From positions 1-64,000 of the forward strand of contig JADLFM010000145.1 in NCBI GenBank assembly GCA_020845495.1: 64,000 bases of DNA, in the 5' to 3' direction. The translations under genes were made by a program, and so were the position numbers. Shown piece after piece: positions 24,492 through 33,693 of this stretch. Within the stretch, counting starts at the first letter, position 1. The number at the start of each line of letters is the position of its first letter. Source of the stretch: Chloroflexota bacterium. Lineage in GTDB: Bacteria > Chloroflexota > UBA6077 > JACCZL01. The notes under the pieces were generated by a model. The model saw nothing but the letters and a program-made list of their open reading frames with translations, was not told the DNA's origin and did not search any database.

Positions 24492-25541
24492 GTGGCACTC
24501 GACCATGAGATGAAGCCAGCCGTCAGCATCATCATCCCGACCTTCAACCGTCGCGCCAGATTGCACGACTTGCTGCGGCGATTGGATCGCACGGAGCAGG
24601 CCGGCACGGGCTTCGAGGTCGTCGTCACGGTTGATGGCGCAACGGACGGCACCGTCGAGATGCTCCGCGAGTTGCGCACCGGATATCCGCTCCACAGCGT
24701 GATGCAGCCCAACAGCGGACCGGCTGCTGCCCGGAACCGAGCTATCGCGAGCGCCACCGGCGACCTGCTGCTCTTTCTCGATGACGACGTCATCCCGGCG
24801 CCGGACTTGATCGCCCATCACCTGGCAATTCATCAGCAGGATCCCGATGCGGTGGCGATAGGATCGCTCACCGCTCCGCCGAAGACCTTGAAGCCATGGT
24901 CCCGCTGGGAGGCCGCCGCCCTGGAGCGACATTTTCGGGCACTCAAACGCGGTGAGAAGTCGGTGACGGCGCGCCATTTCTACACGGGGAACGCCTCGGT
25001 GCGCCGTCGGCACGTCGTGGCGGCGGGTGGGTTCGACGAGACGTTCCGGCGTGGTGAGGACGCCGAGCTTGGGTATCGCCTCGCCGAGCGCGGGCTACGG
25101 TTCTACTTCGCGCCGGCTGCGAGCGTCGAGCACGAATCCGATCACCCGTTCGAGAACTGGCTCACCGTCTCCTACAAGTACGGATGCCAGGACGTGGCGA
25201 TGGCTCGCGACCACGGTCGTCCGCACGCCCTCACGCTCGCGTACGACACCTGGCGGCAGCGCCATCCGCTCACCCGGCTTCTCGCGCGCTGGTGCGTCGG
25301 CCATACCAGCCGGCTCGAGGCAACCCGGGGTCTGTTGACGCGCCTCATCACCTATGACGGACCACTCGCTCCGGGTCGGCTCCAAGAGGCGCTCGCGGGG
25401 ACGATCTCGAACATCCAGTACTGGCAGGGAGTCGCTCAGTCGACTGGTCTGGGCGCACGCGTCTGGGACGGGCCGAAGCTGTTGCCTACCGAGGCCATGG
25501 CCGCCTCCGGCGTCGCAACCGCATGGCGACCGATGGAATGA
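24492..25541 (+). CDS. family 2 glycosyltransferase
   Basis: 349 residues from GTG 24492 with AGGAGCGAGG just upstream. The GT-A fold is evident: SIIIPTFNR (13-20), VTVDGATDGT, NSGPAAARNRAIASATGD, the metal-binding LDDD (96-99), and the acceptor/base region FRRGEDAELGYRLAERG (about 183-200). No membrane segments were seen, so a cytosolic or peripheral enzyme that transfers a sugar from a nucleotide donor is expected. The C-terminal 130 residues are helical and not assignable. It is followed after 88 bases by a methyltransferase, a pairing common in glycan-biosynthesis clusters. Donor and acceptor are unknown. Confidence 0.88.
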   Translation: MALDHEMKPAVSIIIPTFNRRARLHDLLRRLDRTEQAGTGFEVVVTVDGATDGTVEMLRELRTGYPLHSVMQPNSGPAAARNRAIASATGDLLLFLDDDVIPAPDLIAHHLAIHQQDPDAVAIGSLTAPPKTLKPWSRWEAAALERHFRALKRGEKSVTARHFYTGNASVRRRHVVAAGGFDETFRRGEDAELGYRLAERGLRFYFAPAASVEHESDHPFENWLTVSYKYGCQDVAMARDHGRPHALTLAYDTWRQRHPLTRLLARWCVGHTSRLEATRGLLTRLITYDGPLAPGRLQEALAGTISNIQYWQGVAQSTGLGARVWDGPKLLPTEAMAASGVATAWRPME

Positions 25542-25629
25542 CGCGCGCCGGAGCGAAGCGAGTGCGATCCGACGCCGGGAAGCGCTGCATCGGCGTGAGG
25601 CCGGCGCGAGGAGTGAGGGGGCAAATCTG

Positions 25630-26379
25630 ATGGCCGTGAGCGTCAACAGCCCGATGTACGCACCGGGACGAGCCGCGATGAAGGCGGCGCGCGTCGTCGC
25701 CGATATGATGGCCTATACCCCTGGCGACTTACGGTACGTTCCGCGCTGGCTGGCCTCCTTGCCGTCGCGCGGGAACCAGTTGGCAGCCGAAGTGCCCTGG
25801 CTGCCCTATTCGGCGATTCGTTTCCTCGAACGCCAGATTGGCCCCCAGGCCGTCGCATTCGAGTACGGCGGCGGCGGCTCGACGCTCTGGCTCGCGCGGC
25901 GCGTTCGCCACCTGACCACCGTCGAACACGACGCTGCCTGGTGCCCTCGACTGGCCGAGGCGCTCCAGGCGAGGCAGGTGCCGAACGTCGAACTGATCGC
26001 CTGCCCTGCTCGGCCTGAGCCCCTCCCAGCGGCTGCGAGCCTGCCAAACGGCATGACCTACGGCTCGGAGTCCGCCGAAGGCAGCTTCGAAACGTACGTC
26101 AAGACGATCGACCAGTTTCCTGATGCAAGCTTCGACCTGGTGATCGTCGACGGTCGGAGCCGCGCGGCGTGCCTCGTCCACGCGGCTCCGAAGGTGCGAC
26201 CGGGCGGGTTGCTCGTCCTCGACGATTCAGACCGCCCACGCTATCAGGTCGCGAAGCAGACGCTTACTGGCTGGCTGCGCCGAGAGTTCTGGGGAATTCG
26301 CCCCTTCTCGCTCGAACGGAGCCACACCACCTGCTGGCGGCGGCCATCGGACGCTACCACGATAGGCATCCGATGGTAG
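25630..26379 (+). CDS. SAM-dependent methyltransferase-like protein
   Basis: 249 residues from ATG 25630, with a purine-rich GAGGAGTGAGGGGGC upstream; the longer open frame overlapping the GT2 gene is a shadow. The Rossmann-type motif I is AVAFEYGGGGSTLWLARRV, then TTVEHDAAWC (acidic end of strand 2), DLVIVDGRSRAACL (motif for strand 4) and GGLLVLDDSDRPRY. This pattern fits the family of class I methyltransferases found beside glycosyltransferases. It could methylate a sugar in the same pathway as the preceding GT2. The family contains members with unknown substrates, so the reaction is inferred. Confidence 0.75.
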   Translation: MAVSVNSPMYAPGRAAMKAARVVADMMAYTPGDLRYVPRWLASLPSRGNQLAAEVPWLPYSAIRFLERQIGPQAVAFEYGGGGSTLWLARRVRHLTTVEHDAAWCPRLAEALQARQVPNVELIACPARPEPLPAAASLPNGMTYGSESAEGSFETYVKTIDQFPDASFDLVIVDGRSRAACLVHAAPKVRPGGLLVLDDSDRPRYQVAKQTLTGWLRREFWGIRPFSLERSHTTCWRRPSDATTIGIRW

Positions 26380-26522
26380 AGCGTGTTCCGGCCGACTCTG
26401 GTTGCCGGGCGTGTCCGATCGTAGAGCGTGTCCGGTTGCCCCCCGGATGTTGCGTCGAAGCACACGCGGCCGGCCAGCGATCGCATCGCACGTGCTCCAG
26501 CGTCGGCCGGGACGGCACTCCC

Positions 26523-27527
26523 TCAGTCAGTCGCAGCGTCGTGGGTCTCACGCGCTATCTCGTCGACTGGCTCGACTAGTTGCGGAGGGAGGTGCAGGTA
26601 GCGGGTGGCGCGGCGCTTGGCGTCGATGTCCCGGTAGACCCGCTCGATTTGCTCAGGTGTCAGCCCGAGCGCCGTCGCGACCTCGGCAACGGGGACGTCG
26701 TGGTTCCTGCCGTACAAGCAGAGATCCATCGCGTCATAGGGAAGCGCGAAATAGAACTCCTCCTGGGTCTGTGGCAGCGAGTACGTATCCGTCGTCGGCG
26801 GCCTGCTTCGGATTTCCTTCGGGACGCCGAGGTACTCCGCGAGCGCGTACACCTGGGTCTTGTACAGATGTGCAATCGGTTTGAAATCGGCGGCGCCGTC
26901 ACCATTCTTGACAAAGAACCCTTGATCGTATTCGAGACGGTTCGGCGTGCCGGCGACGGCGTAGTTGAGACGATCGGCGAAGAAGTACTCGGTCTGTTTG
27001 CGGATGCGTTGCTTCATGTTCGTGGCGGCGACGAGTTGCAGGTAGGCATCGGTGGGGAGACGGGCGCGTCGCTCGCGGCCGTCTGGGGCCTGGGCCACCA
27101 CACTGAAGACGTTCAGGCGGTTGCCTTCGAGCAGCGTGGGCAACACGAGCTTCATGGCCCACGCCTCGTCGTACTCGGGAATGACTCTGCGGACGGCCTC
27201 GGTCTGGTAGCGGTAGCAGCCCGCCGCTTCCAGAATCTCGCCGATCGGCACGAGCTCCGTTCGCACGCCGGCCGTCTCGGCAATCAACTGCCCCAGTTCC
27301 AGGCTCTCGCTCGCCGAGGCACGCTCGGGCATGAACAGACCCAACACTCGTTCGGGACCGAGTGCGCGAGCACACAGCAGACAGACGACCGAGCTGTCGA
27401 CGCCGCCGGACAGCCCCAGGACGGCGCCGCGCCGACGCAGCGTCTGGGCTACCTGATGGCGGATGGCAGCCTCGATCTCGAGCGACGTCTTCTCGGGATC
27501 GATCGCGAGGACATCGGTACTGAACAT
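26523..27527 (-). CDS. nadE: NAD(+) synthetase (NAD synthase family)
   Basis: 334 residues from ATG 27527; the longer frame to 27629 lacks support. The ATP pyrophosphatase P-loop LGLSGGVDSSVV lies near the N-terminus, followed by GLFMPERAS, TNMKQRIRKQ and the KNGDGAADFKPIAHLYKTQV segment typical of NadE, which binds deamido-NAD. No glutaminase (nitrilase) domain is present, so ammonia or an external glutamine amidotransferase would supply nitrogen. An insertion after the P-loop half (AWAMKLVLPTLLEGNRLNV) resembles a subgroup seen in carbohydrate clusters rather than the housekeeping enzyme. It therefore might act on a related adenylated acid. It is convergent with the methyltransferase upstream. 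TTTATA at 27585-27590 (TATAAA on the minus strand) is a weak -10 candidate. Confidence 0.82.
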   Translation of the reverse strand: MFSTDVLAIDPEKTSLEIEAAIRHQVAQTLRRRGAVLGLSGGVDSSVVCLLCARALGPERVLGLFMPERASASESLELGQLIAETAGVRTELVPIGEILEAAGCYRYQTEAVRRVIPEYDEAWAMKLVLPTLLEGNRLNVFSVVAQAPDGRERRARLPTDAYLQLVAATNMKQRIRKQTEYFFADRLNYAVAGTPNRLEYDQGFFVKNGDGAADFKPIAHLYKTQVYALAEYLGVPKEIRSRPPTTDTYSLPQTQEEFYFALPYDAMDLCLYGRNHDVPVAEVATALGLTPEQIERVYRDIDAKRRATRYLHLPPQLVEPVDEIARETHDAATD

Positions 27528-28067
27528 CGTCACACCTACCCTTGTCTCGGACCCGAGCACGCCCGGCCATGCTCGGATACGCCGTTTATATCTCGCGCGG
27601 TCACGGGTGGAGAATGCCACACCGGCCAACGGTGCCCAACTCCCGTGTCAGATAACGTGTGGGGGGTACTCGCCGGCGACGTCGCGAGCCGCGGACACGA
27701 TCCGAAAGCGTTCGCCCGCAATCAGCATCGCGGGCGAATCATGACTGGCACCGATACGAAGCGGCGCCTATGGCGAGGCAGGACGGCGATCGTGATGACT
27801 CCCTACTCTACTCGATACGGAATACCAACAAAGAGAACACTGATTTCATAGAAAGATCTGTCGCCATTGTGTCAGACAGTAACGGTGCTGTAATGTTCGT
27901 AACTACTGCACCCATCGAGCGTGTACGGATCGTTCTTGGCAGCAGACGACGAGGGAGTTCTGCGATGAGATCGATACAGTGATAACGGTCGATGTTGGTG
28001 CAGCGTACGCCCGTTCGTCACGAGTATTCGCGGGCGCCTCTGTGACCGTTACGTGGGGAGGCACATC
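27528..28067. other. divergent intergenic region, locally AT-richer
   Basis: About 540 bases between nadE and the secreted protein. No coding frame is convincing. It contains a 7-bp inverted repeat CCGAGCA/TGCTCGG (27553-27576), close upstream of nadE. Bases 27820-27990 are visibly less GC-rich than the rest of the window and probably hold the promoter for the gene at 28068, though no consensus pair stands out. Confidence 0.4.
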
Positions 28068-30500
28068 TTGAATTGGTTGAGGCACCGCCGACAGAGAATT
28101 CAGCGCCTGTTTGCCGTCTTGTACATTCCACTTGTCCTTGTGGTGCTGGCGGCGGGTGGCGCGGTCAGTCCCAGCACGACTGCCGCTGCTGGCGGCCCCA
28201 CGCTGGCTGCCGGCACCGTGAGCCACGTCGTTCATAGCGTACCGGGCAGCGTTGCCCCTGGCTCCCCGCTCGGCCCCAGCCTGCGTGCGAGCGCTGCCGC
28301 GCCGGCCGCCCTCGCTGCGCCTTCTGGCCTCGACGTCGTGCCGCTCGACTCATCACTCCATGTCACCTGGACGCCATCATCCGACCCGGCGACGGCGTGG
28401 ATGGTCGCAAGCGCCTGGGACGGCGACGCCCTCCAGGGGACCAAGGTCGTAGGCAAGACAGCGCGGGCGGCCCAGGTGAACGGCCTGATGCCGGGTCATA
28501 CCTACACCGTGCAAGTGCAGGCGATGGATGCGAACGGCGGCCTCTCAGCGCCGGCCGAGGTGATGGCGACGACCGCTCCCCAGCCACCGATGCAAGATGC
28601 CGCCTTCTTCGAGAACTTCAACGGGCCGGGCGGCGACCTTGACGCCAACGTCTTCGACGTTCGCTCGTCGTATGGCACCGGGCTCCGGCCGGAAGATCTC
28701 GGCCCCGAACGCTTCCTGGTCATCAACGCCGAGAACCATTTCCACACCCAGTTGATCGGCGGCAAACAGCGCGCCGAGTTGTATATCCGGCCGCGTGTCC
28801 CGTTCGACTTCGCCGGACGCACCGGTACCTTCCAGGTCGAGGTGGACGTTGGCCCGACCCAGCACAGCGAAGGCAAATGGTGGGAGATCCACCTCGTGAA
28901 GGATTTGCCCTGGAGCGCCGAGGAGTTCGGAGCCGGGCGGGGTGACAACTTCCCGGACAGTCTCGAGTTCTCGTCACGCGCCAGCCGCGACCCGGAGACC
29001 GACCAGAACGTCAACATCCCCCAGATCACGGTCAACATTGGCGGCACGGTCCAGACCTTCGTAGGGACGACCCCTCAAATCACGCCTACGAACATTCGGA
29101 TCCCGGTCGTCATTCGGGTGAGTGAGACGTCAGCCGAGGTGCTGATGAACGGTGTGAGCGTGGTGCAGGCCACGGGCCTCCGCCTGCCGTTCAACCGTGG
29201 CTATTGGGTGCTGGCGCATCGGGGCTGGTACGCCCCGCGCGACACCCGCACGACCCCGGTCGCGCTGCAACTGGTGCACTGGGAGACGATCCAGTTCGAC
29301 GGCCCCTCCGGCAGCTACTCACCCGTGGTACGCAGCTACCTCCAGCCCGGCTGTTCGGGCGTGGTCCGCAACGAGCACAACGAGATTCTTGGCTGTCCGA
29401 AGCTCGGCTTTTCGCCGCAGTCGCCGACTCGCACGGTGCCGCTGACGATTCCGGACGACGTCAGTTCGGCGCGGAGCGCCCGGTTGCTCTTCAACGGCAG
29501 CGCCAACGCCGGCTTCACAGTGCAGGTCAACGGTCATCCGGTCAGCGTTCCGACCAAGACCTGCTGCTACTTCAACGCCCTGAATACCGTCGAGTTTCCA
29601 GCCTCCTGGCTGCGGCAGGGAGCGAACACGCTCGCATTCTCGTATGACGGCTCGCTCAGCAGCCTGCCGGAATTGACCCAGGTCGAACTGGAGATGGTCT
29701 ACAACCAGGCCCGCGACATGACGGCGGCGCCGATGGCTCCGATGCCGATGATCGGCGCTACTAGCCAGAACTACCGGGTGGATCATGTGGCTGGCGATCC
29801 AGCCATCCACACGCTCACCACGTACCTGTACAGCCAGGGCGCCGTCAATCCGGTGCCCTTCAGCGCCAGTGTCATCACGCCGCAGACCCCCTGGCTGACC
29901 GTGTCGCCGGCGTCGGGCGGACTGGTATCCCCGGTGCTCGGCGGCAGCCTGACGCCGCTGACGCTCCAGGTGAACGCTGCCGCGCTGAGCACGGATAGCG
30001 ACGGCGAGGTCGGCGTAGTACGTGTCGACGGCGCGTCGATGCCGGTCTACATCGCGGTCCTCGGCGTCAACGATGGCTCGAACCGCCGTCCTGACTTCAT
30101 CTCCAGTTTCCGCAATCAGATCACCACGTTCAACCGTGACGCCATCCCGAACTACGGGCTGGGGAACACTCCGCCACCGGCCCAGGGATCTCGCCCGCCC
30201 ATCAGGCTCGCGACGACTCCTGACGGCGCCGGCGCCCTCCGGATAACGGTGACCGTCGGCCATCCCTCAGCCCCGCTCCAATCGATCCGCTTCGGAGCGG
30301 CGAAGAATGCGCTCATCGACATTGCAGGCCGCCGGGGAGAACGGGGCAACTTCACGGTGTCACTGGCATCCGGAACCCAGCAGATAGCGTTTACGGTACG
30401 ACGCGAGGTGCAGGGGCAACCGACCACGGTCCCGCTGATCCTCGTCGACCGCTACGGCGACTGGCCAACGTTCGTCGGCGGGGGGCCGAGCGCTTTCTGA
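28068..30500 (+). CDS. large secreted FN3/beta-sandwich protein
   Basis: 810 residues from TTG 28068, chosen because GGGGAGG (28055-28061) is spaced six bases from it; GTG 28053 is an alternative. A basic N-terminus and hydrophobic segment (about 12-34) form a signal peptide or anchor. A fibronectin type III domain spans about 85-165 (PSGLDVVPLDSSLHVTWTP ... PGHTYTVQVQAMDANG). A concanavalin-like beta-jelly-roll region follows (about 175-420), without an obvious catalytic EXDXXE motif. Next is a galactose-binding-like module (about 445-560; ARLLFNGSANAGFTVQVNG). The C-terminal part has two further Ig/BACON-like beta domains. It is likely a surface or released carbohydrate-binding protein. It ends six bases before the convergent GT4 gene. 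Confidence 0.7.
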   Translation: MNWLRHRRQRIQRLFAVLYIPLVLVVLAAGGAVSPSTTAAAGGPTLAAGTVSHVVHSVPGSVAPGSPLGPSLRASAAAPAALAAPSGLDVVPLDSSLHVTWTPSSDPATAWMVASAWDGDALQGTKVVGKTARAAQVNGLMPGHTYTVQVQAMDANGGLSAPAEVMATTAPQPPMQDAAFFENFNGPGGDLDANVFDVRSSYGTGLRPEDLGPERFLVINAENHFHTQLIGGKQRAELYIRPRVPFDFAGRTGTFQVEVDVGPTQHSEGKWWEIHLVKDLPWSAEEFGAGRGDNFPDSLEFSSRASRDPETDQNVNIPQITVNIGGTVQTFVGTTPQITPTNIRIPVVIRVSETSAEVLMNGVSVVQATGLRLPFNRGYWVLAHRGWYAPRDTRTTPVALQLVHWETIQFDGPSGSYSPVVRSYLQPGCSGVVRNEHNEILGCPKLGFSPQSPTRTVPLTIPDDVSSARSARLLFNGSANAGFTVQVNGHPVSVPTKTCCYFNALNTVEFPASWLRQGANTLAFSYDGSLSSLPELTQVELEMVYNQARDMTAAPMAPMPMIGATSQNYRVDHVAGDPAIHTLTTYLYSQGAVNPVPFSASVITPQTPWLTVSPASGGLVSPVLGGSLTPLTLQVNAAALSTDSDGEVGVVRVDGASMPVYIAVLGVNDGSNRRPDFISSFRNQITTFNRDAIPNYGLGNTPPPAQGSRPPIRLATTPDGAGALRITVTVGHPSAPLQSIRFGAAKNALIDIAGRRGERGNFTVSLASGTQQIAFTVRREVQGQPTTVPLILVDRYGDWPTFVGGGPSAF

Positions 30501-30506
30501 GGAACG

Positions 30507-31700
30507 CTATTTGGCGCCGCGCTGTGGCCGTTCGGCAAGCGCCGTGTAGATCGGTGCGAAGCCCTCGGCCACGCGTGCTTCCCCAAAGCATGCTTCGGCG
30601 CGTTCGCGAGCGGCTCGGCCCATCTGGGCGCGTAGCTCCGCATCCCTCCCTAGTACCACCATCTTGTCGGCCAGTGCCTCGGGAGCATCGGGTGGCACGA
30701 GAAAACCGGTCACGCCGTCGACGATCTGCTCGGGGATGCCGCCGGATGCCGCGCCGATCACCGGTTTCGCAGTCGCCATCGCCTCGGTCACGGCCAGATT
30801 CCAGGCATCGCCGATCGACGGCATGACGATGATATCGGCCGCCGCGACGACGGCCGGTGCATCCGGGCGCGCGGGCGCGATGATGAGGCTATCTCCCAGA
30901 CCTTCAGCTTCGGCGATGTGGCGTAGCTCGGCGGCGTAGCTTGGGAAAGAGCCAGTGTAGCGAGGGTCTTCCCAGCCCACCAGCAGGCAGCGCAGGTCTG
31001 GAACTTCACGGCGGGCGCGTGCGAAGGCTTGCACCACGACGCTCTGCCGCTTCTGCTGGATGATACGGGCGAGCTGGAGGACGAGCGGGGCATCCGCCGG
31101 TATCCCAAGCTCTGCCCGAATCTGTGTCCCGTCGTTCGTGGGGGTGAACTTGTCGAGATCCACACCGTTGACCACGACGCCAATCTTAGTCGGGTTCATT
31201 CCGGTGCTGGGGATCGTCGCCGCCAGGAAGCGCGAGACGCCTACGGCGTAGTCGGCTCGGCGAGAGACCAGATTCTCGAGGAAGCGGCGCGGACCGGCAA
31301 AGCGTCCGGGCAGCACGTGGTAGTGCACCACGAGCTTTGCTCCCACCAGGCGCGCCAGCAGCAGTCCGAGGATCGCGGCGCGCGGTGTCGAGGAGACTTG
31401 AACGATGTCTACCCGCTCGGCTCGGGCGTAGCGAACCAGCGCTGTCATACCGCCGATGAGTTGGACGATCGAGCGAATGGCGCCACCCATTGAGCCGCCG
31501 AGGGTCTGGCCGAAGTTCCAGCGACGGACCGTCACCCCAGAGGTTTCGTCGACGTGGAGCGCTCCAGACGCCGCGGAATTCATGACGAGGGTGACGTCGA
31601 AGCGTGCGCGGTCCAGATGTCGAATGATCTGCGCAAAGATCGTCACCTCAGGCCCGAGAAAGTCATTCGGGTAGAACAACAGGACGTTGATCCGTCTCAC
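30507..31700 (-). CDS. family 4 (GT-B) glycosyltransferase
   Basis: 397 residues from GTG 31700 (an upstream ATG at 31730 is possible; GGAGAG before the GTG favours the shorter form). The N-terminal Rossmann domain begins INVLLFYPNDFLGPEVTIFAQI. The C-terminal donor domain holds LVLQLARIIQQKRQSVVVQA and the E-x7-E signature in EAMATAKPVIGAASGGIPEQ. Enzymes of this kind move a sugar from a nucleotide donor to a growing glycan on the cytosolic side. It stands alone between the secreted protein (convergent, 6-base gap) and a repeat-bearing intergenic region, with glycan genes on both sides. The acceptor is unknown. Confidence 0.88.
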   Translation of the reverse strand: MRRINVLLFYPNDFLGPEVTIFAQIIRHLDRARFDVTLVMNSAASGALHVDETSGVTVRRWNFGQTLGGSMGGAIRSIVQLIGGMTALVRYARAERVDIVQVSSTPRAAILGLLLARLVGAKLVVHYHVLPGRFAGPRRFLENLVSRRADYAVGVSRFLAATIPSTGMNPTKIGVVVNGVDLDKFTPTNDGTQIRAELGIPADAPLVLQLARIIQQKRQSVVVQAFARARREVPDLRCLLVGWEDPRYTGSFPSYAAELRHIAEAEGLGDSLIIAPARPDAPAVVAAADIIVMPSIGDAWNLAVTEAMATAKPVIGAASGGIPEQIVDGVTGFLVPPDAPEALADKMVVLGRDAELRAQMGRAARERAEACFGEARVAEGFAPIYTALAERPQRGAK

Positions 31701-31738
31701 GGGTGTGACGCTCTCCACTCCACGGGCCAATCCTGGCT

Positions 31739-31840
31739 GCGTGGCCTACACACCGATACCCGAGTACAGGTCACCGAACTCTGCCACGTACGTGCGGCCC
31801 TCGGGCTGGCGGCGTGGCCTACACACCGATACCCGAGTAC
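31739..31840. repeat. 29-bp perfect direct repeat, 73-bp spacing
   Basis: The 29 bases at 31739-31767 are repeated exactly at 31812-31840. Both begin GCGTGGCCTACACACC and end CCCGAGTAC. Bases between the copies are unrelated. They lie just upstream of the GT4 gene on the minus strand and about 310 bases before the sulfatase. The region 31731-32150 has no gene. They may be a recombination scar, or a double operator for either flanking gene. Confidence 0.75.
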
Positions 31841-32150
31841 TGGGCTGATCCTACGTGCCGGGAGAAGAGGCATTCAAGGGATCGATCCGGCCTGGGTACG
31901 CTCTGGCGCTGACCGATGGCATCCGCGCCTGCCCGCCGGGGCTTGCCGCGTGCCTACCTCGCCTGGGGAGTAGGGCTGTCTCCGCCCAGGGCTCGGGATG
32001 CCCAGGCGGGGAACCGAGCGACTCCGCCCAGAGGTGTCGAACTGGCTCCACTCAGGACGCCCGGCCGGTGTGCGGGGTACCATCGGGGGCCGCCTCCTCA
32101 GCCCGACCTTCGGCGTTGACGGGCGGCCACGGTACGCGAGGAGTTGACTG

Positions 32151-33521
32151 ATGCCCGAAACAGCGAGCCGACCGAACATCCTGCTGTTCCACGTCGACAA
32201 TCTCGGCATGGGCGAGCTTGGCTGCTACGGCGGTGGGGTGGTGCGCGGGGCGCCGACGACCCGTATCGACCGATTCGCCCGCGAGGGGCTGCAACTCTGG
32301 CACTACATCGCCGAGCCGCAATGCACCCCCTCGCGGTCGGCGCTGCTGACCGGGCGTCATGCCATCCGCTCGGGCACTCACTCCGTGCCGACCGGCGGCG
32401 AGACCGGCGGCCTGGTCGCCTGGGAGCGCACGCTCGGCGACATCCTCTCCGATGCTGGGTACTCTACTGCCTGCGTCGGCAAGTGGCATCTTGGCTCCGA
32501 AGATGGCCGTTGGGCGACGGACCATGGTTTCGACGAGTTCTACGGGCCGCCGCGCTCGTACACCGAATGCCTCTGGCCCGACGATCCCTGGTACGACCCG
32601 GACCGCGATCCGGCGTGCTTCATGCTGGAGGGCCGCAAGGGCGAGCCGATGCGCACGCTCGAAGATGAGCGGATGACGCAGGAGCTTCGCCGCGACGTCG
32701 ATGCCGAGTACACCCGGCGGGCGGTCCCCTTCATGCGGCGGAGCGTCGAGGCCGGCCAGCCGTTCTTCCTCTACTACAACCACTCACTACTACACATGCC
32801 GACTATCCCCCGCCCGGAATACAAAGGGAAGAGTGGCAACGGCGATTGGGCCGATTGCCTGCTCGAGCTCGACGGAGACTTCGCCCATCTCTTAGATGTG
32901 CTCGACGAGCTTGGCGTCGCGGATAACACGATCGTCATCTTCGCGGGCGACAACGGCGCCGAGGACCGGCTACTCTGGCGCGGCACATCCGGCGTGTTCG
33001 AGGGCTCGTACTTCAGCTCATCAGAAGGCGGACTGCGGACGCCTTGCCTGATCCGCTGGCCGGGTCAGGTCCAGCCGGAGCGCATCAGCAATGAGATGGT
33101 CCATCAAGTCGACCTGTTTACCACGCTGCTCGGCTGGACCGGCTGCGAGGTTCCGAACGATCGGGAGATCGACGGCCTGGACCAGCGCGCGTTTTTCGAG
33201 GGGCAGCAGGACACATCGGCGCGCGAAGGCTGCCTCGTCTGGGTGCGTGACCGGCTCCACGCGATCAAGTGGCAGAACTTCAAGATCTGGTACGTGAGGC
33301 AGCGCTACTTCGACGAGCCGGCCGAGACGCTCACCAACCCATACTTGATGAACCTGCTCGTCGACCCGAAGGAGCGGGAGCCACATAACGATCGGCACCT
33401 GCACAGTTGGGTGAGCGCGCACACCCGCCCGCTGGTGAAGGGGTTCAACGACAGCGTGGCGCGCGAGCCAGTGATCCCCTTCGGTGCTCCGCTCGACTAC
33501 GTGCCGACACGGACGGTGTGA
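32151..33521 (+). CDS. type I sulfatase (formylglycine-dependent)
   Basis: 456 residues from ATG 32151 with GAGGAG seven bases upstream. The sulfatase signature is complete: Cys58 in CTPSRSALLTGR, which is oxidised to formylglycine by a separate enzyme. Metal ligands are present in HVDNLGMG (Asp16) and in the late GDNGAED motif, and the catalytic KWHLG is visible near 111-115. No signal peptide was seen, so a cytosolic location, or export by an unrecognised route, is possible. Likely substrates are sulfate esters on sugars. The enzyme fits the catabolic neighbourhood of ABC importer, PhyH oxygenase and Gfo/Idh/MocA oxidoreductase. No sulfatase-modifying factor is encoded in the window. Confidence 0.9.
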   Translation: MPETASRPNILLFHVDNLGMGELGCYGGGVVRGAPTTRIDRFAREGLQLWHYIAEPQCTPSRSALLTGRHAIRSGTHSVPTGGETGGLVAWERTLGDILSDAGYSTACVGKWHLGSEDGRWATDHGFDEFYGPPRSYTECLWPDDPWYDPDRDPACFMLEGRKGEPMRTLEDERMTQELRRDVDAEYTRRAVPFMRRSVEAGQPFFLYYNHSLLHMPTIPRPEYKGKSGNGDWADCLLELDGDFAHLLDVLDELGVADNTIVIFAGDNGAEDRLLWRGTSGVFEGSYFSSSEGGLRTPCLIRWPGQVQPERISNEMVHQVDLFTTLLGWTGCEVPNDREIDGLDQRAFFEGQQDTSAREGCLVWVRDRLHAIKWQNFKIWYVRQRYFDEPAETLTNPYLMNLLVDPKEREPHNDRHLHSWVSAHTRPLVKGFNDSVAREPVIPFGAPLDYVPTRTV

Positions 33522-33693
33522 GGAGCGACAAGACGGCGCAGACTCGTGGCGCCCGCTACACGGCTCGCCCGATTGGGTGGTCCGCCCGCTGCGCACCCTG
33601 TTTGCCGCGCAACGGACGAGTTGCGCGGCCTGGTAGCCAACTGGCTGCGAGCCACGGGGCTCAGGGAGCGACGGCCTCGGCCTGGGTGAGACG

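Noticed and set aside
26580..27851. A 423-codon plus-strand frame opposite nadE
   Set aside because: The minus strand shows the intact NAD synthetase P-loop and family motifs; the plus frame is a composition shadow.
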